A DNA stretch of 8,144 nt from positions 1 to 8,144 of the forward strand of contig JACPNI010000033.1 in the NCBI GenBank assembly GCA_016185555.1, written 5' to 3'. The position numbers and the translations under genes were made by a program. This DNA is from Candidatus Woesearchaeota archaeon (GTDB taxonomy: Archaea; Nanobdellota; Nanobdellia; SCGC-AAA011-G17; JACPNG01). Each line of letters begins with the position of its first letter. Position 1 is the stretch's first letter. Below are positions 1 through 4,960 of this stretch, one piece after another. The notes under the pieces are model-generated. The model saw only the letters and a program-made list of their open reading frames with translations, did not search any database and was not told the origin of the DNA.

Positions 1-8
1 AACCGTAA

Positions 9-26
9 AAAATAAATTTTTATTTT
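9..26 (+). terminator. AT-rich hairpin with T-rich arm, possible terminator of an upstream gene
   Basis: AAAATAAA (9-16) and TTTATTTT (19-26) are perfect 8-bp inverted arms around a 2-nt spacer, and the right arm is T-rich. All three forward frames close within the first 28 bases, so a gene may end just left of the window. The stem contains only A-T pairs, so it could equally be AT-rich promoter-proximal sequence. It lies immediately left of the first 30-bp direct repeat. Confidence 0.25.
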
Positions 27-55
27 AATAAATGACTGGTTTTTAGAGTCTTGTA
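25..55 (+). repeat. Direct repeat, left copy (bounds the 190-963 gene)
   Basis: This 31-bp stretch matches 1009-1038 apart from one extra base and one neighbouring position: both copies read ttaataaatgac, then tggttttta, then gtcttgta, with 'ga' here against 'a' in the right copy. The right copy ends on the A of the helicase ATG and carries that gene's TATA-like box. This left copy is followed by 'aaaga' instead of an ATG context. It could still act as a promoter starting near base 54 and so drive the 190-963 gene with a long leader. Confidence 0.9.
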
Positions 56-132
56 AAAGAAGGAATTAAGGTTGAAGTTCAATAAGCCAATTCTTTATTC
101 GTATGCTGTTTACTAAATCAAATATAAACTAG

Positions 133-149
133 TTTACAAAAATTGTAAA
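133..149. promoter_or_regulatory. Perfect inverted repeat TTTACAA-aaa-TTGTAAA
   Basis: TTTACAA (133-139) and TTGTAAA (143-149) form a perfect 7-bp dyad with a 3-bp spacer, centred 49 bp upstream of the start codon at 190. The size and symmetry suit a dimeric regulator's operator. The right half (ttgtaaaata) could alternatively serve as a TATA-like element. No regulator gene is visible in the window, so the role is inferred only from symmetry and position. Confidence 0.4.
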
Positions 150-156
150 ATAGAAA

Positions 157-184
157 CTCTTAAAAGTATGCCTTTTTAAGAGGT
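157..184 (+). promoter_or_regulatory. Hairpin covering the Shine-Dalgarno of the 190-963 gene
   Basis: CTCTTAAAA (157-165) pairs perfectly with TTTTAAGAG (174-182), leaving an 8-nt loop that a G-U pair could shorten. The SD-like GAGGT (180-184) lies 5 nt before the ATG at 190, and its first three bases are inside the right arm. If the transcript begins upstream, for example from the repeat at 25-55, the hairpin could mask the ribosome-binding site. At DNA level the same dyad could instead be an operator. The structure is seen in the sequence; regulation is inference. Confidence 0.45.
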
Positions 185-189
185 TCATC

Positions 190-963
190 ATGGATACTGA
201 TGTAAGGATTGCATTAGAAAAAATTATAGAAAATTATTCTCTACTGAAGAGCCATTTAGGTGAGTTAAATCTGGAATCAGTAGTGGAGTATATTAAAAAA
301 ACAAATGAAGAAAAATTAGTATATAAAAAGGATAAATTTGAAATTAATTTTCTTATTGAGGAAGGAGGGATTTGGTTAGATAGGAATGAAGCAATAAATT
401 TTTTAGGAATAATAAATAAATGGCAAAAAGACAGGATTAAGATGCTTATTTTCGGTGGGGCTGCTTTTGTTTTTCTTGGAGGGAAAGATTATGCAATGAA
501 TTATGGTCCTAGTGAGGCTAAGGACTTTGATTATTTTTTAATATTTGATGGTGAAAGTAAAAAATCATTAGAGCTGGGAGGTTCTTATGAAACGGTTTTT
601 AATTTTGTGTATGGAAAACCAAAATTGAGTGATATGTTTAGATTAAATAAAAGAAAGTTTCTACATGAAGGGGAACATACTGAAGATATATTAAGATTTG
701 ACTTTCTTGGTTTTAGATATATGCTATTAAGTGAGCTCAAACAAAATTTTACAGTTTTTTTCGAAAATGATTACTTGCAGATTTATCTTCCATTAAAAGA
801 TTATTTAAGTAAGTGTTTTTCCTATATTGACAAAAATTGTTTATTTGATAGATGGCCTGAAGAGTTTGATATAAAAGAATTTAAGATGGTGCCAAAGGTA
901 ATTCCTTTAGAATCAGATATAAGAAAAAGAGGTAGAAGAGCTAATATATTAATGAATTTGTAG
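190..963 (+). CDS. Putative divergent nucleotidyltransferase-fold protein (257 aa)
   Basis: I do not recognise a specific family with certainty. Residues 84-118 resemble a nucleotidyltransferase core: a hydrophobic strand ending in Gly-Gly (G89-G90, 'LIFGGAAF'), a helix, then a D-x-D on a hydrophobic strand (D112 and D114, 'KDFDYFLIF'). A possible third carboxylate follows on a later strand (D171, 'RFDFLGF'). This order resembles MNT/AbiEii-like enzymes, which transfer nucleotides to proteins, tRNAs or small molecules. The Gly-Gly to D-x-D spacing (22 residues) is longer than usual, so the call is tentative. The N-terminal ~80 residues look mostly helical, and the C-terminus is basic (RKRGRR, 245-250). 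There is no signal peptide or membrane segment. The ATG follows GAGGT by 5 nt. Hand counts of four sampled 60-base lines give about 26% GC, against about 39% for three lines of the next gene. It lies between two 30-bp direct repeats, and no antitoxin-like partner is adjacent. Confidence 0.8.
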   Translation: MDTDVRIALEKIIENYSLLKSHLGELNLESVVEYIKKTNEEKLVYKKDKFEINFLIEEGGIWLDRNEAINFLGIINKWQKDRIKMLIFGGAAFVFLGGKDYAMNYGPSEAKDFDYFLIFDGESKKSLELGGSYETVFNFVYGKPKLSDMFRLNKRKFLHEGEHTEDILRFDFLGFRYMLLSELKQNFTVFFENDYLQIYLPLKDYLSKCFSYIDKNCLFDRWPEEFDIKEFKMVPKVIPLESDIRKRGRRANILMNL

Positions 964-981
964 CTTAGCATAATATATTAT
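942..981. repeat. Two copies of the palindrome taatatatta around the stop codon
   Basis: TAATATATTA occurs at 942-951, inside the last codons of the 190-963 gene, and again at 971-980, where it sits in a larger perfect palindrome, ATAATATATTAT (970-981). The second copy could form a weak AT-only hairpin after the stop codon. Low sequence complexity makes chance a good explanation, and no function can be assigned. Confidence 0.35.
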
Positions 982-1008
982 AAAAAGAGCTTTCATATTT
1001 TAATAAAG

Positions 1009-1038
1009 TTAATAAATGACTGGTTTTTAAGTCTTGTA
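1009..1038 (+). repeat. Direct repeat, right copy, overlapping the helicase promoter and start
   Basis: This is the partner of the repeat at 25-55. It includes the TATA-like ttaataaat (1009-1017), centred about 25 bp before the helicase ATG at 1038, and ends on the A of that codon. There is no Shine-Dalgarno sequence, so the helicase mRNA is probably leaderless with this repeat as its promoter. The upstream flanks of the two copies differ, so the similarity is confined to about 30 bp. Confidence 0.85.
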
Positions 1039-2900
1039 TGGAACTTCTTTTCCCTCATGATGAAATTAGAGAAACCCAGAAAGATCTCATAAATGAAATA
1101 TTAAATGCTTTAAAGAATAAAAAACATATTTTAGCCCATGTACCAACAGGAATAGGAAAAACTGCAGCCACACTTTCTCCGGCTTTAAGCTACGTGTTAC
1201 AGGAAGAAAAGGATTTAACAGTATTTTTCCTGACGCCAAAGCATACGCAGCATAAAATCGCTATAGAAACTTTAAAGCTTATCAAAGAAAAATGCAAGCA
1301 TAATTTTCAGGTTATTAGCTTTATAGGGAAAAAATGGATGTGCGCCCATTCCGGTGTAAATGAATTGACAAGTTCTGAGTTTTCTGAATACTGCAAGGAT
1401 CAGATTAAGAGAAAAACATGCAGTTTTTATAATAATATGAAAGAAAGCGGGAAGCTGTCGTTTGATTCCAAATCAGTAATTGAAGAATTTAACAGCAAGA
1501 TAGTTAACATAGAAGAAGTAATTGGCACATCATCCAAAAGAAACTTATGCCCTTATGAAATATCTTGTTTATTAGGAAAAGAGGCTAATGTAGTAATTGC
1601 AGACTATAACCATATAATAAGCCCGGGCGTAAGGGATGTTCTTTTCAAGAAAATAAACAAGACTCTGGACAAAGCAATAGTAATCTTTGATGAAGCACAT
1701 AATCTGCCTGAAAGGATTAGAAGTTTATTGACAGCCCAGCTTTCAACAATAACATTAAACAATGCAGTAAAGGAAGCTGAAAGTCTTGGTTATCCTGAAG
1801 CTGTTAATAACCTTAATGCACTAAGCAATGTGCTTGAGAAATTCTCACAGAAGATGAGGATTGATGAAAATGAATCTTTGCTTAGCAGGAATGAATTTGT
1901 CCAGGAAGTTTCAAAGATTGATGAGTATGATAAATTAATCGGGGATTTTATATTTATATCTGATCAGGTGCTTGAGTTTAAAAAGAAAAGTTTTATTTTA
2001 TCAGTTGCTAATTTTCTTGAATCTTGGGAAGGAACAGATGATGGATTTACAAGGATTCTCAAGAAAGGATTTACCAAAAGGGGCAGACCAGCAGTGATAT
2101 TGACTTACAGGTGCCTTGATCCAAGTATTATTTTAAAGGACATAGCATCACAGGCAAGAATAATTGCAGTATCAGGAACTTTTACCCCAATAAATATGTA
2201 CAAGGACCTTTTTGGATTTGATACAGTGACTAAGGAATACGATAATCCATTTCCAAAGCAAAACAGATTGAACATAATAATACCAGAGACCACTACAAAG
2301 TTCACAATGAGGAGCAGTGAGATGTTTACCAGAATAGCTGAGAGATGTGCTTCCCTGGCTAATTTAATTCCCGGGAATATTGCATTATTTTTTCCAAGTT
2401 ATAACATAAGGGATGAGATATATATTAATTTCAAGCACATTTGCAATAAAACCCTTTTCCTGGAATATCCCGGATTAAGCAAAAAAGAAAGGGACGAGCT
2501 AATTGAAAAGTTTAAAAGCTACTCAAGATCTGGTGCTGTTTTGCTTGGTGCAAGTTCTGGTTCTTTGGGTGAAGGTGTTGATTTGCCTGGAGATTTTTTA
2601 AAAGCAGTTATTATTGTCGGTCTTCCACTTTCAAGGCCGGATCTGGAAACAAAGGAACTAATCAGGTACTATGATGAAAGATTTAAGAAAGGGTGGGATT
2701 ATGGCTATATTTTCCCAGCAATGATAAAATGCATGCAGAATGCCGGAAGGTGTATCAGAAGCAAGCATGACAAGGGAGTAAGGATATTCCTGGATGAAAG
2801 ATATAGCTGGCATAATTACCTAAAGTGCTTTCCCAAAGACTGGGACATAAGAATAACCAAGATGGCTGAAGATAAGATTAAAGAATTCTTAAATCATTAA
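1038..2900 (+). CDS. XPD/Rad3-family iron-sulfur DNA helicase (620 aa)
   Basis: This is a superfamily 2 helicase of the XPD/Rad3/DinG group, which translocates 5' to 3' on single-stranded DNA and in archaea is linked to DNA repair. Motifs appear in the expected order: Walker A PTGIGKT (36-42), DEAH (218-221), motif III SGT (379-381), the motif V region GSLGEGVDLPG (508-518) and motif VI QNAGRCIR (567-574, arginine fingers R571 and R574). Between Walker A and DEAH lie four cysteines, C102, C119, C128 and C171, placed like the 4Fe-4S ligands of XPD; C177 is an extra one. 'VVIADYNHIISP' (185-196) resembles the XPD segment before the DEAH box. The 620-aa length is slightly above that of typical archaeal XPD. 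The ATG at 1038 is preceded by a TATA-like box and no SD, suggesting leaderless transcription. The gene has a higher GC than its upstream neighbour and reads as native. XPD rather than DinG is favoured by the archaeal context; a paralogous Rad3-like helicase is possible. Confidence 0.95.
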   Translation: MELLFPHDEIRETQKDLINEILNALKNKKHILAHVPTGIGKTAATLSPALSYVLQEEKDLTVFFLTPKHTQHKIAIETLKLIKEKCKHNFQVISFIGKKWMCAHSGVNELTSSEFSEYCKDQIKRKTCSFYNNMKESGKLSFDSKSVIEEFNSKIVNIEEVIGTSSKRNLCPYEISCLLGKEANVVIADYNHIISPGVRDVLFKKINKTLDKAIVIFDEAHNLPERIRSLLTAQLSTITLNNAVKEAESLGYPEAVNNLNALSNVLEKFSQKMRIDENESLLSRNEFVQEVSKIDEYDKLIGDFIFISDQVLEFKKKSFILSVANFLESWEGTDDGFTRILKKGFTKRGRPAVILTYRCLDPSIILKDIASQARIIAVSGTFTPINMYKDLFGFDTVTKEYDNPFPKQNRLNIIIPETTTKFTMRSSEMFTRIAERCASLANLIPGNIALFFPSYNIRDEIYINFKHICNKTLFLEYPGLSKKERDELIEKFKSYSRSGAVLLGASSGSLGEGVDLPGDFLKAVIIVGLPLSRPDLETKELIRYYDERFKKGWDYGYIFPAMIKCMQNAGRCIRSKHDKGVRIFLDERYSWHNYLKCFPKDWDIRITKMAEDKIKEFLNH

Positions 2901-2922
2901 CCTTCTTTTTATGGTCGGTTAA
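2897..2922. terminator. Dyad and T-tract between convergent stop codons
   Basis: TTAACC (2897-2902) and GGTTAA (2917-2922) are inverted arms around a 14-nt loop that contains a T-rich run (ttcttttta, 2903-2911). The stop codons of the helicase (2898-2900) and of the convergent minus-strand gene (2919-2921) lie in opposite arms. The T-tract could terminate the plus-strand transcript; the minus strand shows no comparable U-run here. The stem is short, so confidence is limited. Confidence 0.35.
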
Positions 2923-3377
2923 GGTATTTGGTTGACTTTCTTGGGTGGTGTAAAGTTATTTATGTAATATACTTTTCCATGAATTATATTTACCAGTTGG
3001 ATCTTAAGGTTTTCCGGATATCCGATTCTCTCATAGTATTTAGAAAAAATTTCTTTAAGAGCATCAAATTCTTTTTGATCAGCAGCATATCCCTCAATAG
3101 CAGGAAAATTAAGGTTAATTATCCTTTTATTGTATATATTACTATTTATTTGGTTGCGTGTGATTCTAGTAATAGTCCTACTGTTTGATAATATTGATCT
3201 TCTATAATTTATTGTTGTATTACTAAGGCCATATTTTGCATAAACTTTGCCTTCTTTATGCATTTCTCTGAATTTATCTATGATTTCTTTAACTATACTA
3301 TCTTGTTGTTCTCTTAGTCTTTCTTCTAAATTTAGGTCTTTTCCGGCATTTTTATCTTCAACCCATTCAACTTCCAT
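2919..3377 (-). CDS. Conserved-looking hypothetical protein after trxB (152 aa)
   Basis: I do not recognise this protein. It is soluble, has no cysteine, and shows three parts: an acidic/basic helical N-terminus (about 12-42, LEERLREQQDSIVKEIIDKF), a polar Arg/Asn/Ile-rich middle with low complexity (about 52-90), and a more globular C-terminus (about 92-142) containing GYAADQKEFDALKEIF and a likely beta pair IIHGKVYYINNF. The ATG at 3377 follows the trxB stop codon (3381-3379) with one base between, so translation is probably coupled by stop-restart. A GTG at 3389 is an alternative start that would overlap trxB by 11 nt and add four residues. No SD is visible for either start. The spacing implies one transcript with trxB, which may point to a redox-related or merely co-transcribed role. 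It converges with the helicase gene, leaving 18 bp between stop codons. Confidence 0.7.
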   Translation of the reverse strand: MEVEWVEDKNAGKDLNLEERLREQQDSIVKEIIDKFREMHKEGKVYAKYGLSNTTINYRRSILSNSRTITRITRNQINSNIYNKRIINLNFPAIEGYAADQKEFDALKEIFSKYYERIGYPENLKIQLVNIIHGKVYYINNFTPPKKVNQIP

Positions 3378-3378
3378 T

Positions 3379-4332
3379 TTAGTCGCCACATGGTTTTATT
3401 GTATTCTGGGAAACATAAACATAAGCATGATATGCAGCGATGCAGCCTTCTGCAACACCTGTAATGGCCTGTTTCCATGTGCTATTAGTAACATCACCAG
3501 CAGCAAAAATTCCGGGAACATTTGTTTTTGATTCCTTGTCTATTATTATCTCCCCTTTTTCATTTAACTTAACACTCAATGATTTGGCAAGATCTGATAG
3601 CGGTATATGCCCAATCTCAATGAAAACCCCGTCTATTTTGAATTCCTTATTTCCTTTGTATGGTTTATCGAAAATAACACTTTTAACGAATTTATCACCT
3701 TTAATTTCGACAATGTTTGTATTATTTATCACTTCAATTTTTTTGTTTCTTATCATTCTTTCATAATTAATTGGCTCCGGCCTTACTTTTTCTCCCCTAT
3801 AAACAATATAAACCTTAGAAGCATACTCAGAAAGCAATAATGCCTCCTTGACTGCAGAATCCCCGCCACCAACCACAATACATTTTTTTCCCTTATAAAA
3901 AGGACCGTCACAGCTTACACAGTAATGTACTCCGCGGTTGGCAAATTCAGCCTCTCCGGGAACGTTAAGCCCCCGGTATATTGTTCCTGTTGCAAATAAT
4001 ATTGTTTTGCCTTCATAGATCTTATTGTCAGCATAAACTAAGAATGATTTTGTTTTGCACTTTTCAATCTTTTTAACCTTGGCATCAATAATATCGATTT
4101 TATATTCCCTTGCATGGTCTTCTATCTCTTTTGCCAGTTCCATGCCGCTTAATCTTTTGAAACCAGGGTAATTTTCAACTATGTTTGTGGTTGTTATAAC
4201 ACCTCCGCGAAGATTTCCTATTACAATTGTTTTAAGATTAAACCTGCCGGCATACATCCCAGCAGCTAAACCAGTTACACCAGAACCAATAATCATTATA
4301 TCATAAAGCTTCTTTGATGCGATATTTCCCAC
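3379..4332 (-). CDS. trxB: Thioredoxin reductase-like FAD/NAD(P) flavoprotein (317 aa)
   Basis: This is a cytosolic flavoprotein of the low-molecular-weight thioredoxin reductase family, which passes electrons from a nicotinamide cofactor through FAD and a Cys pair to thioredoxin-like proteins. Visible motifs are the FAD-binding GSGVTG (16-21), the flavin segment 'TTTNIVENYPGF' (47-58), ATGTIYR (114-120), the redox-active CVSC (C138, C141), the second dinucleotide-binding GGGDSA (155-160) and the C-terminal FAD contact FAAGDV (276-281). The segment where NADPH-specific enzymes have HRRxxxR reads YRGEKVR here (178-184), losing one arginine and the histidine. Length matches the family. The start is uncertain: GTG at 4332 gives the normal N-terminus but sits within an SD-like GAGGTG, while ATG at 4296 would clip strand beta-1. 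A small basic ORF (4301-4414) overlaps the GTG start. The next gene begins one base after the trxB stop codon. An alternative identity is a TrxR-like oxidoreductase with another partner. Confidence 0.93.
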   Translation of the reverse strand: MGNIASKKLYDIMIIGSGVTGLAAGMYAGRFNLKTIVIGNLRGGVITTTNIVENYPGFKRLSGMELAKEIEDHAREYKIDIIDAKVKKIEKCKTKSFLVYADNKIYEGKTILFATGTIYRGLNVPGEAEFANRGVHYCVSCDGPFYKGKKCIVVGGGDSAVKEALLLSEYASKVYIVYRGEKVRPEPINYERMIRNKKIEVINNTNIVEIKGDKFVKSVIFDKPYKGNKEFKIDGVFIEIGHIPLSDLAKSLSVKLNEKGEIIIDKESKTNVPGIFAAGDVTNSTWKQAITGVAEGCIAAYHAYVYVSQNTIKPCGD

Positions 4333-4414
4333 CTCTTTTGTAAACCCTGATTCTCCTTTTTAGTTTTTTCTCTTTTCTTGTTTTCCTATATTCCGGAGTT
4401 GCATAATCAACCAT
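4301..4414 (-). CDS. Possible 37-aa, strongly basic small protein overlapping the trxB start
   Basis: An ATG at 4414 opens a 37-codon frame ending at TGA (4303-4301), in a different frame from trxB. The product starts MVDYATPEYRKTRKEKK and has 15 Lys/Arg in 37 residues, ending in RGGKYRIKEAL; this suggests nucleic-acid (RNA or ribosome) binding if it is expressed. Support comes from a TATA-like TTTATATTTAAA at 4452-4441, about 33 bp before this ATG. That is far better placed for this frame than for the trxB GTG 82 bases further on. It would overlap trxB by 32 nt, or lie 4 nt before an ATG start at 4296, fitting a coupled leader gene. I do not recognise a family, and short basic ORFs arise easily by chance in A-rich leaders. 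Confidence 0.42.
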   Translation of the reverse strand: MVDYATPEYRKTRKEKKLKRRIRVYKRGGKYRIKEAL

Positions 4415-4440
4415 TTTAAAGTCTTAAATAAATTATTGTT

Positions 4441-4452
4441 TTTAAATATAAA
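4441..4452 (-). promoter_or_regulatory. TATA box for the minus-strand small ORF-trxB unit
   Basis: Read on the minus strand, 4452-4441 is TTTATATTTAAA, close to the archaeal TATA consensus. Its centre is about 33 bp from the ATG at 4414, predicting a start of transcription just upstream of that codon. On the plus strand the same bases read tttaaatataaa and could serve the divergent gene, but a closer TATA-like box exists for that gene. Confidence 0.5.
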
Positions 4453-4502
4453 TAGTTAACGCTATTTTGAAGGAATTAACTTATATTCTCTGGCATAGAT
4501 AA

Positions 4503-4512
4503 TATTATAAAT
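4503..4512 (+). promoter_or_regulatory. TATA box deciding the start of the 4535 gene
   Basis: attataaat, around 4503-4512, is centred about 27 bp before the ATG at 4535. That is the spacing expected for a leaderless archaeal mRNA. An in-frame ATG at 4511 lies inside this box, so it is unlikely to be the true start. A second TATA-like run upstream (4441-4450) could give a longer transcript. Confidence 0.5.
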
Positions 4513-4534
4513 GGTAGTTTGGGTACACTCGGTG

Positions 4535-4897
4535 ATGGTTAAAAAGAAAAATAATAATATAACAGGCTACGTATTAAAGAAATTTAAAGATCCGAGAACA
4601 TTATCTGAAGAATCTATATGGGATATATTAACAGATTATCTTGGAAATAAAGGAACTAGGGTTGTTCAGACGCTTGAATTTGATGATACCGGGGGTGATA
4701 GAGAAATTTTTCATTATAAAAGATCTACTATTGATTGTTCCGTGGATTTCGAATCTCGGGAAACCTCTGTAAAGGTTTATTCTCCAAGCAAAAGAAACTC
4801 TAAATCTGTTTTAGCGGATGTCATCAGGAAATCTGGAGCAAAAAGAGAACCTAGGATACTTAGAGAATTATTTAAGGTATACTCAAAATTTGTTTAG
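4535..4897 (+). CDS. Small hypothetical alpha/beta protein (120 aa)
   Basis: I do not recognise this protein. It begins MVKKKNNNITGYVLKKFKDP, continues with a helical segment (about 22-37, LSEESIWDILTDYLG), then several predicted beta strands (about 41-82, including RVVQTLEFD, REIFHYKR, TIDCSVDF and TSVKVYSP), and ends in a basic helical tail (about 90-120). It has one cysteine (C68) and no membrane segment. A frame extension to an ATG at 4511 would add eight residues (MVVWVHSV), but that ATG lies in the TATA box, so 4535 is preferred. It is transcribed alone: divergent from the trxB unit and separated from the next gene by a T-tract and a new promoter. The basic ends and compact fold are compatible with nucleic-acid binding, which is only a guess. 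Confidence 0.75.
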   Translation: MVKKKNNNITGYVLKKFKDPRTLSEESIWDILTDYLGNKGTRVVQTLEFDDTGGDREIFHYKRSTIDCSVDFESRETSVKVYSPSKRNSKSVLADVIRKSGAKREPRILRELFKVYSKFV

Positions 4898-4913
4898 GTT
4901 GTAAAAATCTCGA

Positions 4914-4925
4914 CTTTTATTTTTT
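4914..4925 (+). terminator. T-tract after the 4535-4897 gene
   Basis: cttttatttttt (4914-4925) begins 17 bases after the stop codon. Archaeal transcription commonly stops at U-runs without a hairpin, and no stem is evident here. The next gene's TATA box follows a few bases later, in keeping with separate transcription units. Confidence 0.4.
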
Positions 4926-4930
4926 AAGGG

Positions 4931-4942
4931 TTTTATAAATAA
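4931..4942 (+). promoter_or_regulatory. TATA box of the radical SAM gene
   Basis: ttttataaataa (4931-4942) is centred about 25 bp before the ATG at 4961, and no Shine-Dalgarno sequence lies between. The spacing predicts transcription starting at or just before the start codon, giving a leaderless or near-leaderless mRNA. This argues for ATG 4961 over the in-frame TTG at 4955. Confidence 0.55.
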
Positions 4943-4960
4943 TCAGGAAATCCATTGATT

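Noticed and set aside
2105..2305. Minus-strand frame inside the helicase gene
   Set aside because: It lies wholly within the helicase region running from motif III (SGT) into the following segment, has no promoter or SD of its own, and its product resembles no family; it is a shadow of the real frame.
2928..3840. Several plus-strand frames (2928-3188, 3247-3531, 3440-3766, 3607-3840) opposite trxB and the 152-aa gene
   Set aside because: They are antisense to a clear thioredoxin reductase and its coupled neighbour, are rich in Ser/Ile/Phe as expected from reverse reading of AT-rich codons, and lack initiation signals.
4469..4479. gaaggaattaa shared between 59-69 and 4469-4479
   Set aside because: An 11-bp AT-rich match in two intergenic regions with no further similarity on either side is plausible by chance.
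4511..4534. Upstream ATG extension (MVVWVHSV) of the 120-aa protein
   Set aside because: The ATG at 4511 is part of a TATA-like box correctly spaced for the ATG at 4535, so the extension is probably not translated.
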